Shown: positions 15,615-24,569 of the stretch, piece by piece | Layout of the letters: the number at the start of each line of letters is the position of its first letter | Numbering within the stretch: the first letter of the stretch is position 1 | DNA from: Myxococcus vastator | Lineage (GTDB): Bacteria; Myxococcota; Myxococcia; Myxococcales; Myxococcaceae | Direction: 5' to 3' | Assembly: GCF_010894475.1 (NCBI RefSeq) | Contig: NZ_JAAIYB010000020.1 | Location: forward strand, 1 to 40,004 | DNA: 40,004 nt | Translations under genes and position numbers: made by a program | The notes under the pieces: generated by a model | Database searches by the model: none | What the model was told of the DNA's origin: nothing | What the model saw: only the letters and a program-made list of their open reading frames with translations

Positions 15615-18011
15615 CTAGAAGGCTTCGCTGACGAATAGGAGGAAGCCCGTCCCTCGTGGGATGGGCTGTGACGTAGGCCCGCTGCCTCCGCTTGTGGAGC
15701 GCGCACGGCTGGCGCCTACGCCTAGGGCGTCGCGGGCTACGTCTCCAACGGTGCCGTTGCCCAACGCATCGCCTGCGAGGCGCTGGGCGGTGTTGACGGC
15801 GACGTTTCGGGCATCCGAGGAAGCCCCAGGGGAGGCCCCATCAACCTGGGCATAGGGCAGGCCTGGCTGACGGTCGGTGCCGTAGGCCAGCGCTACGACG
15901 CTGACGGCCCCGCGCTCAGGGAGAGTGAGGGACGTGCAGGACAATCCCACTCGGCCAGTGGCGCCGCCTTGGGGGGTGCAAATGCCGGTGGCTCCGGCCG
16001 GTACTGAGGCGACGGCCTTGGTGACGGTGAAGGTGACCGGCCCAGGATTGAACGGGTCCACGGGCACCTGAAGCTTCACAGGGATGAAGGTGCCAGCGGG
16101 GACCGAGGAGGACGACGAAGGCGCCTCCGCGACAGTCGCCGAGCCCATTGCCATGCTTCGGAGCGTGTTCCGCCGCGCGCGGGGCGGCGGCGCTGCCTCA
16201 ACGGCCGGTGGAGCATCCGTAGGTGCGGGAGCTGCGGCGGCGACAGCGGGCCGAGAGGTCGGCTTGGCCCCCTGGGGTTTCGGTGCGCGCTGCGGTCTCG
16301 GCTCTGTGGGGGGCGGAAGGGTCGCTGGAGCAGGTGAAGCAGCCTGGACGGGCGTGTCGCGCACGTCGGCGAGCTGCACGGCAGTGGCAGGGGCCGGCTG
16401 GAGTTCCTTTGCAGCAGCTTCACGCTCCGCGCGCTCCTGCGCTGCTGTCTTCACTTCCACAGGGCTGGCGACGTCAGGGGTGTTCGAGCTGACGAAGAAG
16501 GACACCACCAGGAAGCCGCCGAGCAGCATTCCGCCAATACTGAGGGCCGGGACGAGCAGGAGCTTTCGCGTCGCCCCCTTCGGGTTGGCGAGGTCCTCGC
16601 GGAGCGCCAGCATGCGCCTCTGGCGTGTGTCAGAGGCGCGGGCTGGAGCGGCCGGCGGAGGAGCGGCGACGGCCGGCGGAGGTGAAGCTGTAGCAGCGGC
16701 GGGAGCAGCCGCCACGCGAGCAGCAGCAGCGGGCGGGACGGCGGCTGGAGGGGGCGCAGCAGGCGTTGGCCGAGCGGCCCGTCGGGAGGGTGTCGTGCCG
16801 CGGGGGGTGTCTGTCGCGAGGGCCTTGAGCTCTGCGGCGGCTTCCTCGGGGCCGAATCCGAGGATACCGGCTGCCTTCATGTACTTCCGAAGCTCGGCCC
16901 GGAAGGCCTCGCAGGAGGCGTGGCGGTCGTCCCGCTTGCGCGCGAGTGCCTTCCGGATGAGGTCTTGGAGGGCTTCGGGAAGTTGTTTGATGGCGGCGGT
17001 GATGTCTTCTTGCGAAGCAGTCGTCACGCGCAAGAGCGTGGCGGCGGTGGAGGGCTCCTCGAAGATTCTTCGCCAGGTGAGCAGCTCCACGAGGACGAGG
17101 CCGAGGGAGAAGAGGTCGGCACGTCCGTCCAGGTTGGGCTCTGCCAGGGCGTGTTCAGGGGCCATGTACGCGTACTTGCCCTTGATGAAGCCGGTGCTCG
17201 TGCGCTCGCGGTCGGGGACCGCTGAGAGCGCGATGCCGAAGTCGAGCAGCTTCACATCGCCGGATTCGGAAATCATGACGTTGTGCGGAGTTACGTCGCG
17301 GTGAACGATGCCGAGCGGCTTGCCGGTGGCATCGGTCGCTGCGTGCGCGTAGTGGAGAGCTGCCGCGAGCTCGCTCGTCACGTAGAGGGCGAAGGCCTCC
17401 GTGAAGGCACGGCCCTTCGTAGAACTCATGGCAATGAGGTCCCGAAGGCTGGTGCCCGGCACGTACTCCATGACCAGGTAGAAGCCATCGGCGTTCGCGT
17501 GTAGGTCGAACACCTGGGCGATGTTGCGGTGCACGAGGCGCGCGGCCAGGCGGGCCTCGTCCAAGAACATCTTCCGGTAGCTGGAGTCGCTACGGCGCTC
17601 CGCGATGATGCGCTTGATGGCGACAGGTCGCTCGAAGCCCTCGGTGCCCAGGCGGCGGCCGAGGTGGACCTCGGCCATGCCGCCCTTGCCCAGGCGGCGG
17701 ACGAGTTCGTAGCTGCCGGAGCTGCCGCCGAGCTCGAGGACGGCGCCAGCAGCTCCCGCTGCTGGAGCTGCCTGGGGTTGCGACGTCGGCGGAGCAAGAG
17801 GCGGCAGGTCGAGAGTAGACGGCCCCAAGGGCGGCGGAGGACCTGGGTCGTCCTCCGGCTCAGGGGGCATGTCGTCCGGTTCAGGGGGCATGTCCTCCTC
17901 ACCAGAGAGGAGGCCGTCCAACGAAACCTGCGGCCGAACAGGGCCGGCGGAGTCCGTAGGGTCCGCAGGCTCAGGAGGCGCGTCCGGGTCGAAGTCGTCG
18001 GTGAGAGACAT
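15615..18011 (-). CDS. Ser/Thr protein kinase fused to a VirB10/TrbI-like domain
   Basis: This 798-residue protein joins two parts rarely seen together. Residues 1-95 are acidic and proline-rich. Residues 101-380 are a complete Hanks-type kinase: glycine loop GKGGMAEVHLG, Lys133 in AIK, HRD at 237-239 with TPHNVM, DFG at 257-259 and MAPEH at 283-287. An Ala/Pro linker leads to one membrane helix (about 484-506). A periplasmic Pro/Ala stretch follows, then residues about 637-797, which match the VirB10/TrbI pattern (VPAGTFIPVKLQ, PGPVTFTVTKAV, P-x-G, and a final GTGFLLFV). The topology is that of VirB10, with the kinase replacing the cytoplasmic tail. Its place after the virB9-like gene is exactly that of virB10. 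The ATG at 18011 is preceded by AGGA. Confidence 0.85.
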   Translation of the reverse strand: MSLTDDFDPDAPPEPADPTDSAGPVRPQVSLDGLLSGEEDMPPEPDDMPPEPEDDPGPPPPLGPSTLDLPPLAPPTSQPQAAPAAGAAGAVLELGGSSGSYELVRRLGKGGMAEVHLGRRLGTEGFERPVAIKRIIAERRSDSSYRKMFLDEARLAARLVHRNIAQVFDLHANADGFYLVMEYVPGTSLRDLIAMSSTKGRAFTEAFALYVTSELAAALHYAHAATDATGKPLGIVHRDVTPHNVMISESGDVKLLDFGIALSAVPDRERTSTGFIKGKYAYMAPEHALAEPNLDGRADLFSLGLVLVELLTWRRIFEEPSTAATLLRVTTASQEDITAAIKQLPEALQDLIRKALARKRDDRHASCEAFRAELRKYMKAAGILGFGPEEAAAELKALATDTPRGTTPSRRAARPTPAAPPPAAVPPAAAARVAAAPAAATASPPPAVAAPPPAAPARASDTRQRRMLALREDLANPKGATRKLLLVPALSIGGMLLGGFLVVSFFVSSNTPDVASPVEVKTAAQERAEREAAAKELQPAPATAVQLADVRDTPVQAASPAPATLPPPTEPRPQRAPKPQGAKPTSRPAVAAAAPAPTDAPPAVEAAPPPRARRNTLRSMAMGSATVAEAPSSSSSVPAGTFIPVKLQVPVDPFNPGPVTFTVTKAVASVPAGATGICTPQGGATGRVGLSCTSLTLPERGAVSVVALAYGTDRQPGLPYAQVDGASPGASSDARNVAVNTAQRLAGDALGNGTVGDVARDALGVGASRARSTSGGSGPTSQPIPRGTGFLLFVSEAF

Positions 18012-18028
18012 GGTGAGTCCTGAGGGGC

Positions 18029-18967
18029 TTAGAAGGCCAGGTCAGCGAGGGTCATCTGCCGTCCCTTGCCGCCGAGTTCGCGGAAGGTCAGCTCGTAGGT
18101 GGAAGCAGAGTCATCGGCATCCACGTTGAACGCGACGACAGCCGTCACCCGCTGCTGAAACGGGAGTTCTTGCGGGTCCGGGTAGAAGAGGACGTCGGGC
18201 ACGGGCTGGGCGTTGTTGCCGGAGCCCTTGCGGATGACGGCTTCGCCAAAATGGAGGATGCCGCGTCCCCGGTTCTCGACGGTGAAGGTGAGGAAGCGGC
18301 GCGTGCCGAAGCGGCATAGTTCCTTGGCCTCGATGAAGGCTTGGTCGTGCCACTTGCGCGCGTCCAGACGGACACATTCGTGGGGCTCTGCGAAGGCCTT
18401 CATGAGAGCCCGCGACATCCCCTCTTGGATGCGGTCAGCGAAGTCCGCCTCGAGCTCGCGCTTCGCCTTGGCCACCTGGTCGCGGACGTAGGCAGTTTCG
18501 TTCGCCCTGTTGGGCAACGTGAACATGACGCGGGCGTCAACCTGCTCCGCTGGCGCGTAGCGGATGATGAGCGTGAGAGTCAGCTTCGATTTCAGCCTCA
18601 CGTTGACGGAGGTGAGGTAGGAGCGCTGCGGGACGATGCCGCCCTCCTCGGCTGAAGGCCCGGCGGGCTTGATGACGAGGTAGTTGGCGTCCGGAAACGC
18701 CTGGAAGCCGAACAGGGCCTCGGACTCCGCCAACTGACTGGGCGTGAGGGGAGCGCCCAGGTCGATGCAGTCTCCGCACGAGGGAGTCCCCGAGAAGGCT
18801 TCGGGGAACTCAATCACCGCGGGGATGGTGGGGTGAGTGCCAATCTCGAAGACTTGGGTGGCGCGCGCGTCATCAATGGGGATGACGCGAACCTGTTTCC
18901 CGGAAGTCTTGGGCTCCATGGAGGGAGTGGCGGCGAGAAGTGCGACAAGTGCAGTAACGAGAATCAC
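18029..18967 (-). CDS. VirB9/TrbG-like secretion channel protein
   Basis: The 312-residue product has a signal peptide (ILVTALVALLAATPS), then beta-rich sequence with Arg-Val-Ile-Pro, NYLVIKP and SVNVRLKSKLTLTLIIRY, in the order seen in the N-terminal half of VirB9. Residues about 235-300 resemble the C-terminal VirB9 sandwich that contacts VirB10. Two cysteines (GTPSCGDC) could form a disulfide. GTG 18967 overlaps the VirB8 stop codon as GTGA. It could also be described as a member of the myxobacterial DUF2381 group, which I recall only loosely. Gene order between virB8 and the VirB10 fusion is strong supporting evidence for the outer-membrane core role. Confidence 0.7.
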   Translation of the reverse strand: MILVTALVALLAATPSMEPKTSGKQVRVIPIDDARATQVFEIGTHPTIPAVIEFPEAFSGTPSCGDCIDLGAPLTPSQLAESEALFGFQAFPDANYLVIKPAGPSAEEGGIVPQRSYLTSVNVRLKSKLTLTLIIRYAPAEQVDARVMFTLPNRANETAYVRDQVAKAKRELEADFADRIQEGMSRALMKAFAEPHECVRLDARKWHDQAFIEAKELCRFGTRRFLTFTVENRGRGILHFGEAVIRKGSGNNAQPVPDVLFYPDPQELPFQQRVTAVVAFNVDADDSASTYELTFRELGGKGRQMTLADLAF

Positions 18968-19668
18968 GGCTTGACCTGTGCTGGTGAGGGGAAAGGGCTG
19001 GTTGAAATGCCCGAGGGCTCGGTTTCTTTGGGCTTCACGTACTCCTTTTCAAAGTAGTCCACCAACAGCCCATTCAGCGTTGCAGGGCTGCGCGGCACCA
19101 CGAGGAGTGTGGTGCGGACGAGCACATTGGTGGTGAGTAGGGGAGAGGTGAGGATGTCGGCTCGATAGACCTCTACGGTGCCCTCCAATTCGACGAAATA
19201 GCGGAGTGGTTTGCCTGCGTCGTCCTTCTCCGCCTTCACGCGGGTTCCCTTGGGCTCCCAGGTGAGCTGGCTGCGGATGTTCCCCTTTTCCAGGACCGCG
19301 AGATTCGGGTCCTCTTTCACCTTCGCGGCATAGGCGCGGGCAAAGTCGGCAGTCATGAAGCTGTAGGCGTGCGAGAGGTCACGAGCGACAGAGTTACTCG
19401 TCACCTCCAGGAGGTACTGCGCCAGGAGGCGGCTGACGTGCTCCGCCTCCTCGGGAGCTGGGGCGTTGCTGGGCGCGAGGACCTGGACGAGCTCGGCTTG
19501 GCCGAGTGAGTCGACGCGAATCGCCATCATCGGGCGGAAGGAGGTGAGTACGAGCGCCACCACCAGGAGGACCACCGTTCCCGCGAGGACGTAGCCGAAG
19601 CGGCGCAGGTGGCGGTTCTGTTTCTGGAGGTCTGCCCAGAGTTCAAATTGGTCAGGTCGGGTGTGCAT
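18964..19668 (-). CDS. virB8: VirB8/TrbF-like inner membrane channel protein
   Basis: The 234-residue protein has a short cytoplasmic N-terminus, one membrane helix at about residues 26-43 and a periplasmic domain with the VirB8/TraE features: an early helical stretch, residues SFMTADFARAYAAK and the beta strands ending in LLVDYFEKEYV. VirB8 is a nucleation factor of the inner-membrane complex of type IV secretion systems. I chose ATG 19668 (MHTRPDQFEL), which lies 4 bases after the virB6 stop; the frame stays open to 19869 but that part is a shadow of virB6. The C-terminal tail is rich in Pro, Thr and Ser. Confidence 0.85.
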   Translation of the reverse strand: MHTRPDQFELWADLQKQNRHLRRFGYVLAGTVVLLVVALVLTSFRPMMAIRVDSLGQAELVQVLAPSNAPAPEEAEHVSRLLAQYLLEVTSNSVARDLSHAYSFMTADFARAYAAKVKEDPNLAVLEKGNIRSQLTWEPKGTRVKAEKDDAGKPLRYFVELEGTVEVYRADILTSPLLTTNVLVRTTLLVVPRSPATLNGLLVDYFEKEYVKPKETEPSGISTSPFPSPAQVKP

Positions 19669-19672
19669 GGGG

Positions 19673-20572
19673 TCAATCACCAGGACGGGAGCTGGGGGCG
19701 CTGGAGCGCAGGTTGGCGTCCTGCATCTGGGGGCCGGCAGGTGAGAGGGCGTTGTCGGTGTTGAAGATGCTGTTGAGGGCCTTGGCCAAGCGAGTAGCCA
19801 TGTCGTTGCCGACAGTGGCGTTCGCCAACTCGCCGAGGGTTGAAATCCCGAGGAGGCGTCCGGTGACAACGGGCACGACCAGGGTCATCGAGGACATGAA
19901 GACGAAGATGCCGATGACATTGAGGAAGTCCGTGTTCGTGAGGTCCTGGTCGCCGGCATTGCGAACGTACTCGGTGAGGCGCGTGTTGATGCTCGCGTAG
20001 AGGACGGCCGAGGTGACGGACCAACTGCAAATCTCCAGGAGCGCGATGACCCAGATTCGTGCCGTCGGGATGCCGAAGGTGCTGAGGCCGATGAGCATCG
20101 GACCGAAGCAGAAGATGACGTTGAAGAGGACGACCTGGAGCATCTCCAGTTGTTCCCGAGCCAAAAGAGCGATGCCGAGGCTGACGGTGGCGATGAGGGA
20201 CACAAAGTTGTCCTTCATCGAAGCCCAGAAGAAGGCGCCGCCAGGGCCTGGACTCCACCAGTATTTCTGGAGACGGCCGCTGAAGCGCCCGAGGTCGTCT
20301 CGCATCGAGAAGTACTCGGCTTCCTGGAAGATGGTGTCGGCGATCTCGCTGGTTCCCCACCAAATGGATTGCGAAATCCAGGTGAAGGAGGTGAGGAGAA
20401 TGGCCCCAATGATGAGGCGGGAGAGCACAATCCCAGGTGGCTCATTCTTCCCGCCTAAAAACGTCAACTGGTTGAGCCCCGCGGACACCACTGTGCCGAG
20501 AATGAGGAGGGCCCATCCGACGCCGTAGGGCACTACGGCTGGCCCGCTCAGAATCGTATGGATGAGGTTCAT
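19673..20572 (-). CDS. virB6: VirB6/TrbL-like polytopic membrane protein
   Basis: The 299-residue product has at least five hydrophobic segments (about residues 12-35, 45-65, 120-140, 145-170, 175-195 and 215-245), a Trp-rich periplasmic loop (SIWWGTSEI, then KYWWSPGPGG) and a polar tail, as in VirB6 proteins that form part of the inner-membrane translocation path. ATG 20572 is preceded by GAGGAG with 6 bases between and overlaps the stop of the small gene upstream as ATGA (20569-20572). It lies between virB5 and virB8 as in the standard order. Confidence 0.85.
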   Translation of the reverse strand: MNLIHTILSGPAVVPYGVGWALLILGTVVSAGLNQLTFLGGKNEPPGIVLSRLIIGAILLTSFTWISQSIWWGTSEIADTIFQEAEYFSMRDDLGRFSGRLQKYWWSPGPGGAFFWASMKDNFVSLIATVSLGIALLAREQLEMLQVVLFNVIFCFGPMLIGLSTFGIPTARIWVIALLEICSWSVTSAVLYASINTRLTEYVRNAGDQDLTNTDFLNVIGIFVFMSSMTLVVPVVTGRLLGISTLGELANATVGNDMATRLAKALNSIFNTDNALSPAGPQMQDANLRSSAPSSRPGD

Positions 20573-20763
20573 GAGTGACTCCTCATGAAGGCTTGGAAGA
20601 CGACCGTGGTGAGCTGGAAAGAGGTGAACGCGAAGAGGGAAAGCGTGACGACGGCGGCCCACGCGCGAAGGGCGATGCTGGTGTTTCGCAACGCATGCAT
20701 GGAGAGGGCGTATGAGCCGAGAGTTGTGAGGTTCAGTAGGCCCGACGTGAGAAATTCGGTCAT
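20569..20763 (-). CDS. small membrane protein at the entry-exclusion position
   Basis: The 64-residue protein has one long or two short hydrophobic segments (about residues 5-24 and 33-58). It is coupled by ATGA overlaps at both ends (20760-20763 and 20569-20572), so it is certainly translated as part of the operon. In the IncN plasmid pKM101 the small entry-exclusion gene eex also lies between the virB5 and virB6 homologues, so a role in surface exclusion can be proposed by position. There is no lipobox and I see no sequence match, so an accessory channel subunit is equally possible. Confidence 0.7.
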   Translation of the reverse strand: MTEFLTSGLLNLTTLGSYALSMHALRNTSIALRAWAAVVTLSLFAFTSFQLTTVVFQAFMRSHS

Positions 20764-21680
20764 CGGATGTTGATCCCCGGGGGCGCTGCTTTCGTTCGCG
20801 GCTGGAAGCTGCGCTCGATGCTCGTGTCGAAGGCGTTGAAGAGGTTGTCGAGGCCCTGGCGGGCCGAGGCCTCTTCCTGGGCCGCTTTGAGGTCCTGGAG
20901 CTGCTGGCGGGTCTCTGCCTTCGCGAGGTGGTCGTTCACGCGCGCCAGCTCCATGGCGGAACGGCTGTTGGCCTGGGCTGACAACTGGGCGGCCTTTCCA
21001 GGGCTGGCGCCGAGCGACTCGAAGTAGAGCTCGGTGGCCTGCCGCTCGGAGGCGGCAGCCTCAGCGCGGCGCTTGGAGAGCAGGACCACCAGTTGAGGGT
21101 CTGCCTGCAATGCCTCGTAGTGGAGGACGCCGTCGGCCGCGGTGGCGACGCTCGGCCGCGAGCTCGCCTCATCCTGGAAGCGGCGGTCACGCGCCACCTG
21201 GTCGAGGTCCGAGGCGATGCCGAGAGCAGACGAGTAGTTGTAGGCGGCCGCGGGCCCCTGCGTGCCCCAACCGTTGTTGCGTCGGCGCGCGTGGTCTCCG
21301 TAGAGGTCCAGGCGCTGCACCATGTTGGCCCCGTTGAAGCTTCCGCCACGGAGGCCTTGGCGGAGGTTGCCCGCGAGGCCAGCGGCCTCAGATGCGAGCG
21401 GCAGCTCCTGCTGGAGCTGCTCGCGGGCGCGCTGGAGGTAGGTGTCGGGGTCGAAGGAGGAGAACTCGTTCACGCCGGCGTAGACGTCGCGGGCGAGCTG
21501 GAGCTGGTCCTGGGCGGTGGCGATGGTTTGACGCATCGATTCCACCTGCTGTCCCATTGCGAAAGTCTGACGGATGGACTCCGCCAGTGAGGCAGGGTCC
21601 GAGACGACGAGCTGCGCATGAGCGGCAGGCGCAGTGAGAAGAAGAAGCGAGAGCAGGAATCGCATGGAAGGGGCTTTCAT
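20760..21680 (-). CDS. virB5: VirB5/TrbJ-like pilus-associated protein
   Basis: The 306-residue protein has a signal peptide (RFLLSLLLLTAPAAHA followed by Gln) and long alpha-helical, Gln/Ala/Arg-rich sequence, with a helical bundle at about 30-100 and a coiled coil at about 200-275. This is the usual appearance of VirB5/TrbJ, a minor component at the pilus tip. ATG 21680 overlaps the virB4 stop as ATGA (21677-21680) and gives MKAPSMRFLL; the internal ATG 21665 would also give a good signal peptide. The frame extends up to 22175 only as a shadow of virB4. The assignment rests on fold type and gene order, because VirB5 sequences diverge quickly. Confidence 0.8.
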   Translation of the reverse strand: MKAPSMRFLLSLLLLTAPAAHAQLVVSDPASLAESIRQTFAMGQQVESMRQTIATAQDQLQLARDVYAGVNEFSSFDPDTYLQRAREQLQQELPLASEAAGLAGNLRQGLRGGSFNGANMVQRLDLYGDHARRRNNGWGTQGPAAAYNYSSALGIASDLDQVARDRRFQDEASSRPSVATAADGVLHYEALQADPQLVVLLSKRRAEAAASERQATELYFESLGASPGKAAQLSAQANSRSAMELARVNDHLAKAETRQQLQDLKAAQEEASARQGLDNLFNAFDTSIERSFQPRTKAAPPGINIR

Positions 21681-24241
21681 GCCGCGCGGGCGGCTGGAGC
21701 GGAGGCCGCACCGTTGGGGTAGCGGGCGACGAGGTCTTTGAAGGCTGCAAGCCGGTTGCCACGGTGGAGGGCTAGAACATCGGCCTCCAGCTCGCGGTCC
21801 TTGGGGTCGGTGGTCATCAACCAGTAGTCGCAGGCTGATGGCGCGTAGCGGAGGACGGTGCTCTTGGCGACGCCTCCCTCGGTCCACTTCGTGAAAATCT
21901 CCGAGTAGGAGCCTTTGACGGTGGTGAGCCCCCGGAAGAGTTCCTGCTCGCGAGAGTTGAGCTGGAAGAAGTTGGACACCTTCTCGTGATTGGTGACGTG
22001 CTTCAGGAGGAAGGTCGTTGGAGCATTGGCGAAGATGGACGCCGCTTCCGGAACGGAGAGCGCCTGGTCCAGGTTCTGGGTGATGGCGCCGACTCCACCC
22101 TTGAGCTTGCGGATGGTGGCGAACAGCTCGGCCACCATCTTGGCGGCGATGCGCTCCTGAAGGAGCTTCCAGCACTCGTCGTACAGAACCCAGGCGAGCC
22201 AGCCGTCACCGGTGCGGCGACGGCCCAACATCGACCAGATGAAGCTGGAGACGATGAGCAGCATGATGGTGCTGAACTCGCCCAAGGCCTCCAGCCCCTT
22301 CATGTCGAAGACGATGAAGTTGCTGCGGATGTTCACGCGCGACGGCGCGTTGAACAGTTTCGCCCGGGAGCTGCTCAGCACGTGGCGAAGCGTCTTCGCC
22401 AGGTGCTTGGCGAGAGCAGTGTCCTCGTGGTCCTCGCCAACGTAGAGGTCGAGGGATTCGGCCACGTCGGTGAAGATGGGCGTCCGTCCGTTGAGCCGGG
22501 CGTAGGTGGCGAGAATCGAGTGCTCGATGATGGAGGAGGCCGCGATGCTGAGGCCTCCGCCACCTTGCTCGGTTACAAGGAGGCGGGTGAGGTTGGCCAG
22601 GAAGGACACCTTGCCCGCATTCGGGCGAGGGGCAGGGTCCCCCTCGTCAGTGCAGTAGAGGTCCTCACGCGCCGGGAAGGGGTTGATGCAGCAGCCCCCA
22701 TCAAGGTTGACGTCGATGAAGTCGCCGCCCAGCAGCTCGCAAAGGCGGTAGTAGGAGCCGAGCTCCTTCCCGCCGACGTCTACGATGATGACTGGGCTGT
22801 TGAGGCCCAGCATGCTCGACGTGAGCAGGGCGCCGGTGAAGAAGGACTTTCCGGAGCCGGAGGCACCGAACAGCGTGAAGTTCCAGTTGTCCTTCGCCGG
22901 GCTTGCGATGTCCACCTTGAGGGGCTCGCTAGCCCGCGTCTCCGCAGCGAACAGAGGGCGCTTGGCGCCCTGGGACGCAGCGTAGACGGGCAGGAAGTCA
23001 GCCGCGTTGTCGGTGAGAACGGTCCGCCTGTGAGGCGCGGCGTGCGCGTTTCCCGGCAACATGCCGAGATAGGCGTGCAGTTGGTTCTGGTACTCGACCG
23101 CGACAGGAGTCCGGATGCCGTTGAAGGCGTCCAGGACGGCCTGGGTGCGGCGGTCCAGCTCCACCAGGTCCTCGGCCGCGTAGAGCACGTGCACAGAGAG
23201 ACTGAGGACGCGCTGGTCGCGTGAGGTCATCGCTTCGAGCACACCCTCCAGCTCCTGGGCCTGCGTAGACGCTCGGACGTCGCGGACGTAGCCGGTAGCC
23301 ATGGACTTGGCCCGGTTGCGCCGCTTTTCAACTTCTCCGTACTTGGCTTCCGTGTCCGGAATGTGGACGGCGACGGAGAGCCAGTAGTCGAAGGGGAGAT
23401 TGACGACGCCCTGAATGAGCTGCACCCGCGTGCGCGCCGGCGGCGCCTTGAGGGACAGGATGCGGTGGGGCTTCATCCCCAGGTACAGCGTGTCCGCATT
23501 CCAGCTCAGTGAGGAGTGGACGAGCTGCTCTCTCAAGCTGAGGGCGCGGTAGAGCGGCTGGTCGGTGAGCGGGAGTTCCTCGGGCGGCGAGTCGGAGACG
23601 AGCTCGGGCACTGAGGAGTGGCCGGGATTGAGGAAGCGGAAGGCAAGGGAGACAAGGTCTCCATCCGCTAGCGGTTCGAGGACGACGCCGGCACGGATGA
23701 GGTGGCGGTTCGCGCTTGTCGTGCTGTCGCGGAGGTCCTCCACGGCCTTCATGTGCTGAGCGCGCCGGAGGGACGCGGGGTCAACCCGCCCCGTAAGGCG
23801 GTCGAGGAGTTTCGACACGCCATTGGTGGTGTGGTCCCCGAGGCGGCCGAGGGCCTGGGGGAGCGAGAGGAACAGGTAGGTTTCCTGGTCCCGGAGCCCC
23901 CTGGAGAGAAGGTGTTCCGCGTTCGCGTCCCGCTGCATTTTCAGCAGCGGGTGAGCGGGGGACGCCGCTCGCAGGAAAGCTGCGGCGAAGTCAGGGCCAG
24001 TGGACGTCGAACGGCGGAGGAGCTGGAGCTGGCTGCCGACAGGGAGCGCGTTGAGGTAGCTCCGAAGCTGGTGAGCAATGGTGTTGCACACGTCGTCGGT
24101 GGAGCTGGACGCGTCGCAGCCGCGGACACGCCAGCCGAGGACGAGCGTGCCGTCCACCAGGACGAGCACGCCATCACCGGCCCACCAGTAGGGCAGCCAG
24201 TGCGCAAACGCGGATTCAGTGGGACGAGGAGCGCGCGGCAT
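21677..24241 (-). CDS. virB4: VirB4/TrbE secretion ATPase
   Basis: The 854-residue ATPase powers pilus biogenesis and substrate transfer at the cytoplasmic face of the channel. The Walker A motif GASGSGKS is at 459-466 with Lys465, and Walker B is WVLYDE with Asp688-Glu689, followed by the Gln-rich ITQNLDQAL segment. The N-terminal 400 residues have the usual mixed fold and no membrane helix. The start at ATG 24241 overlaps the 3' end of the virB3-like gene by 26 bases. Length and motif spacing are normal for VirB4, and it is the most securely identified gene of this operon. Confidence 0.97.
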   Translation of the reverse strand: MPRAPRPTESAFAHWLPYWWAGDGVLVLVDGTLVLGWRVRGCDASSSTDDVCNTIAHQLRSYLNALPVGSQLQLLRRSTSTGPDFAAAFLRAASPAHPLLKMQRDANAEHLLSRGLRDQETYLFLSLPQALGRLGDHTTNGVSKLLDRLTGRVDPASLRRAQHMKAVEDLRDSTTSANRHLIRAGVVLEPLADGDLVSLAFRFLNPGHSSVPELVSDSPPEELPLTDQPLYRALSLREQLVHSSLSWNADTLYLGMKPHRILSLKAPPARTRVQLIQGVVNLPFDYWLSVAVHIPDTEAKYGEVEKRRNRAKSMATGYVRDVRASTQAQELEGVLEAMTSRDQRVLSLSVHVLYAAEDLVELDRRTQAVLDAFNGIRTPVAVEYQNQLHAYLGMLPGNAHAAPHRRTVLTDNAADFLPVYAASQGAKRPLFAAETRASEPLKVDIASPAKDNWNFTLFGASGSGKSFFTGALLTSSMLGLNSPVIIVDVGGKELGSYYRLCELLGGDFIDVNLDGGCCINPFPAREDLYCTDEGDPAPRPNAGKVSFLANLTRLLVTEQGGGGLSIAASSIIEHSILATYARLNGRTPIFTDVAESLDLYVGEDHEDTALAKHLAKTLRHVLSSSRAKLFNAPSRVNIRSNFIVFDMKGLEALGEFSTIMLLIVSSFIWSMLGRRRTGDGWLAWVLYDECWKLLQERIAAKMVAELFATIRKLKGGVGAITQNLDQALSVPEAASIFANAPTTFLLKHVTNHEKVSNFFQLNSREQELFRGLTTVKGSYSEIFTKWTEGGVAKSTVLRYAPSACDYWLMTTDPKDRELEADVLALHRGNRLAAFKDLVARYPNGAASAPAARAA

Positions 24242-24554
24242 TTGAATCTCGACGCCCGGGATAGGGCTTGAGGATGACGTCGGGAGTGAGCGCCGAGAGG
24301 TGCTTCGGCGCTGCGAAGTACCGAATCAGCCCGAAGAGGCCGTCCGGGAAGCGCGCTCGCAGGAAGTACATGGCGAGCGCGGTGGAAAGCAGGGCCACGA
24401 GGGCGTAGCCCTGAGAGAGGCCCAGCCCCATGTGCCCGATGAGGTACGTGAGGCTGTAGGAAGACAGGACGGGAATCGCGTCCTCGTAGGAGAAACGCGA
24501 GAAGCGTCCGCCAGCGTCGAGCTGGCGGAAGACGATGCTTTCCTCAAGGGGCAT
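24216..24554 (-). CDS. virB3: VirB3/TrbD-like inner membrane protein
   Basis: The 112-residue protein has a hydrophobic hairpin at about residues 28-66 (VLSSYSLTYLIGHMGLGL, then ALVALLSTALAMYFLRARF) and the basic, Pro-containing tail typical of VirB3. It sits between the pilin gene and virB4, its standard position, and overlaps virB4 by 26 bases. ATG 24554 is 15 bases after the pilin stop. VirB3 assists pilus assembly with VirB4. Confidence 0.8.
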   Translation of the reverse strand: MPLEESIVFRQLDAGGRFSRFSYEDAIPVLSSYSLTYLIGHMGLGLSQGYALVALLSTALAMYFLRARFPDGLFGLIRYFAAPKHLSALTPDVILKPYPGRRDSNAARSSSH

Positions 24555-24569
24555 GGGCGGCCTCGTCCT

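Noticed and set aside
16084-17304. Long plus-strand frame opposite the kinase-VirB10 gene
   Set aside because: Arg/Ala/Ser-rich complement of a very GC-rich gene. The minus-strand protein has clear kinase motifs. The same applies to long frames at 13362-14576, 21986-23224 and 30119-31180.
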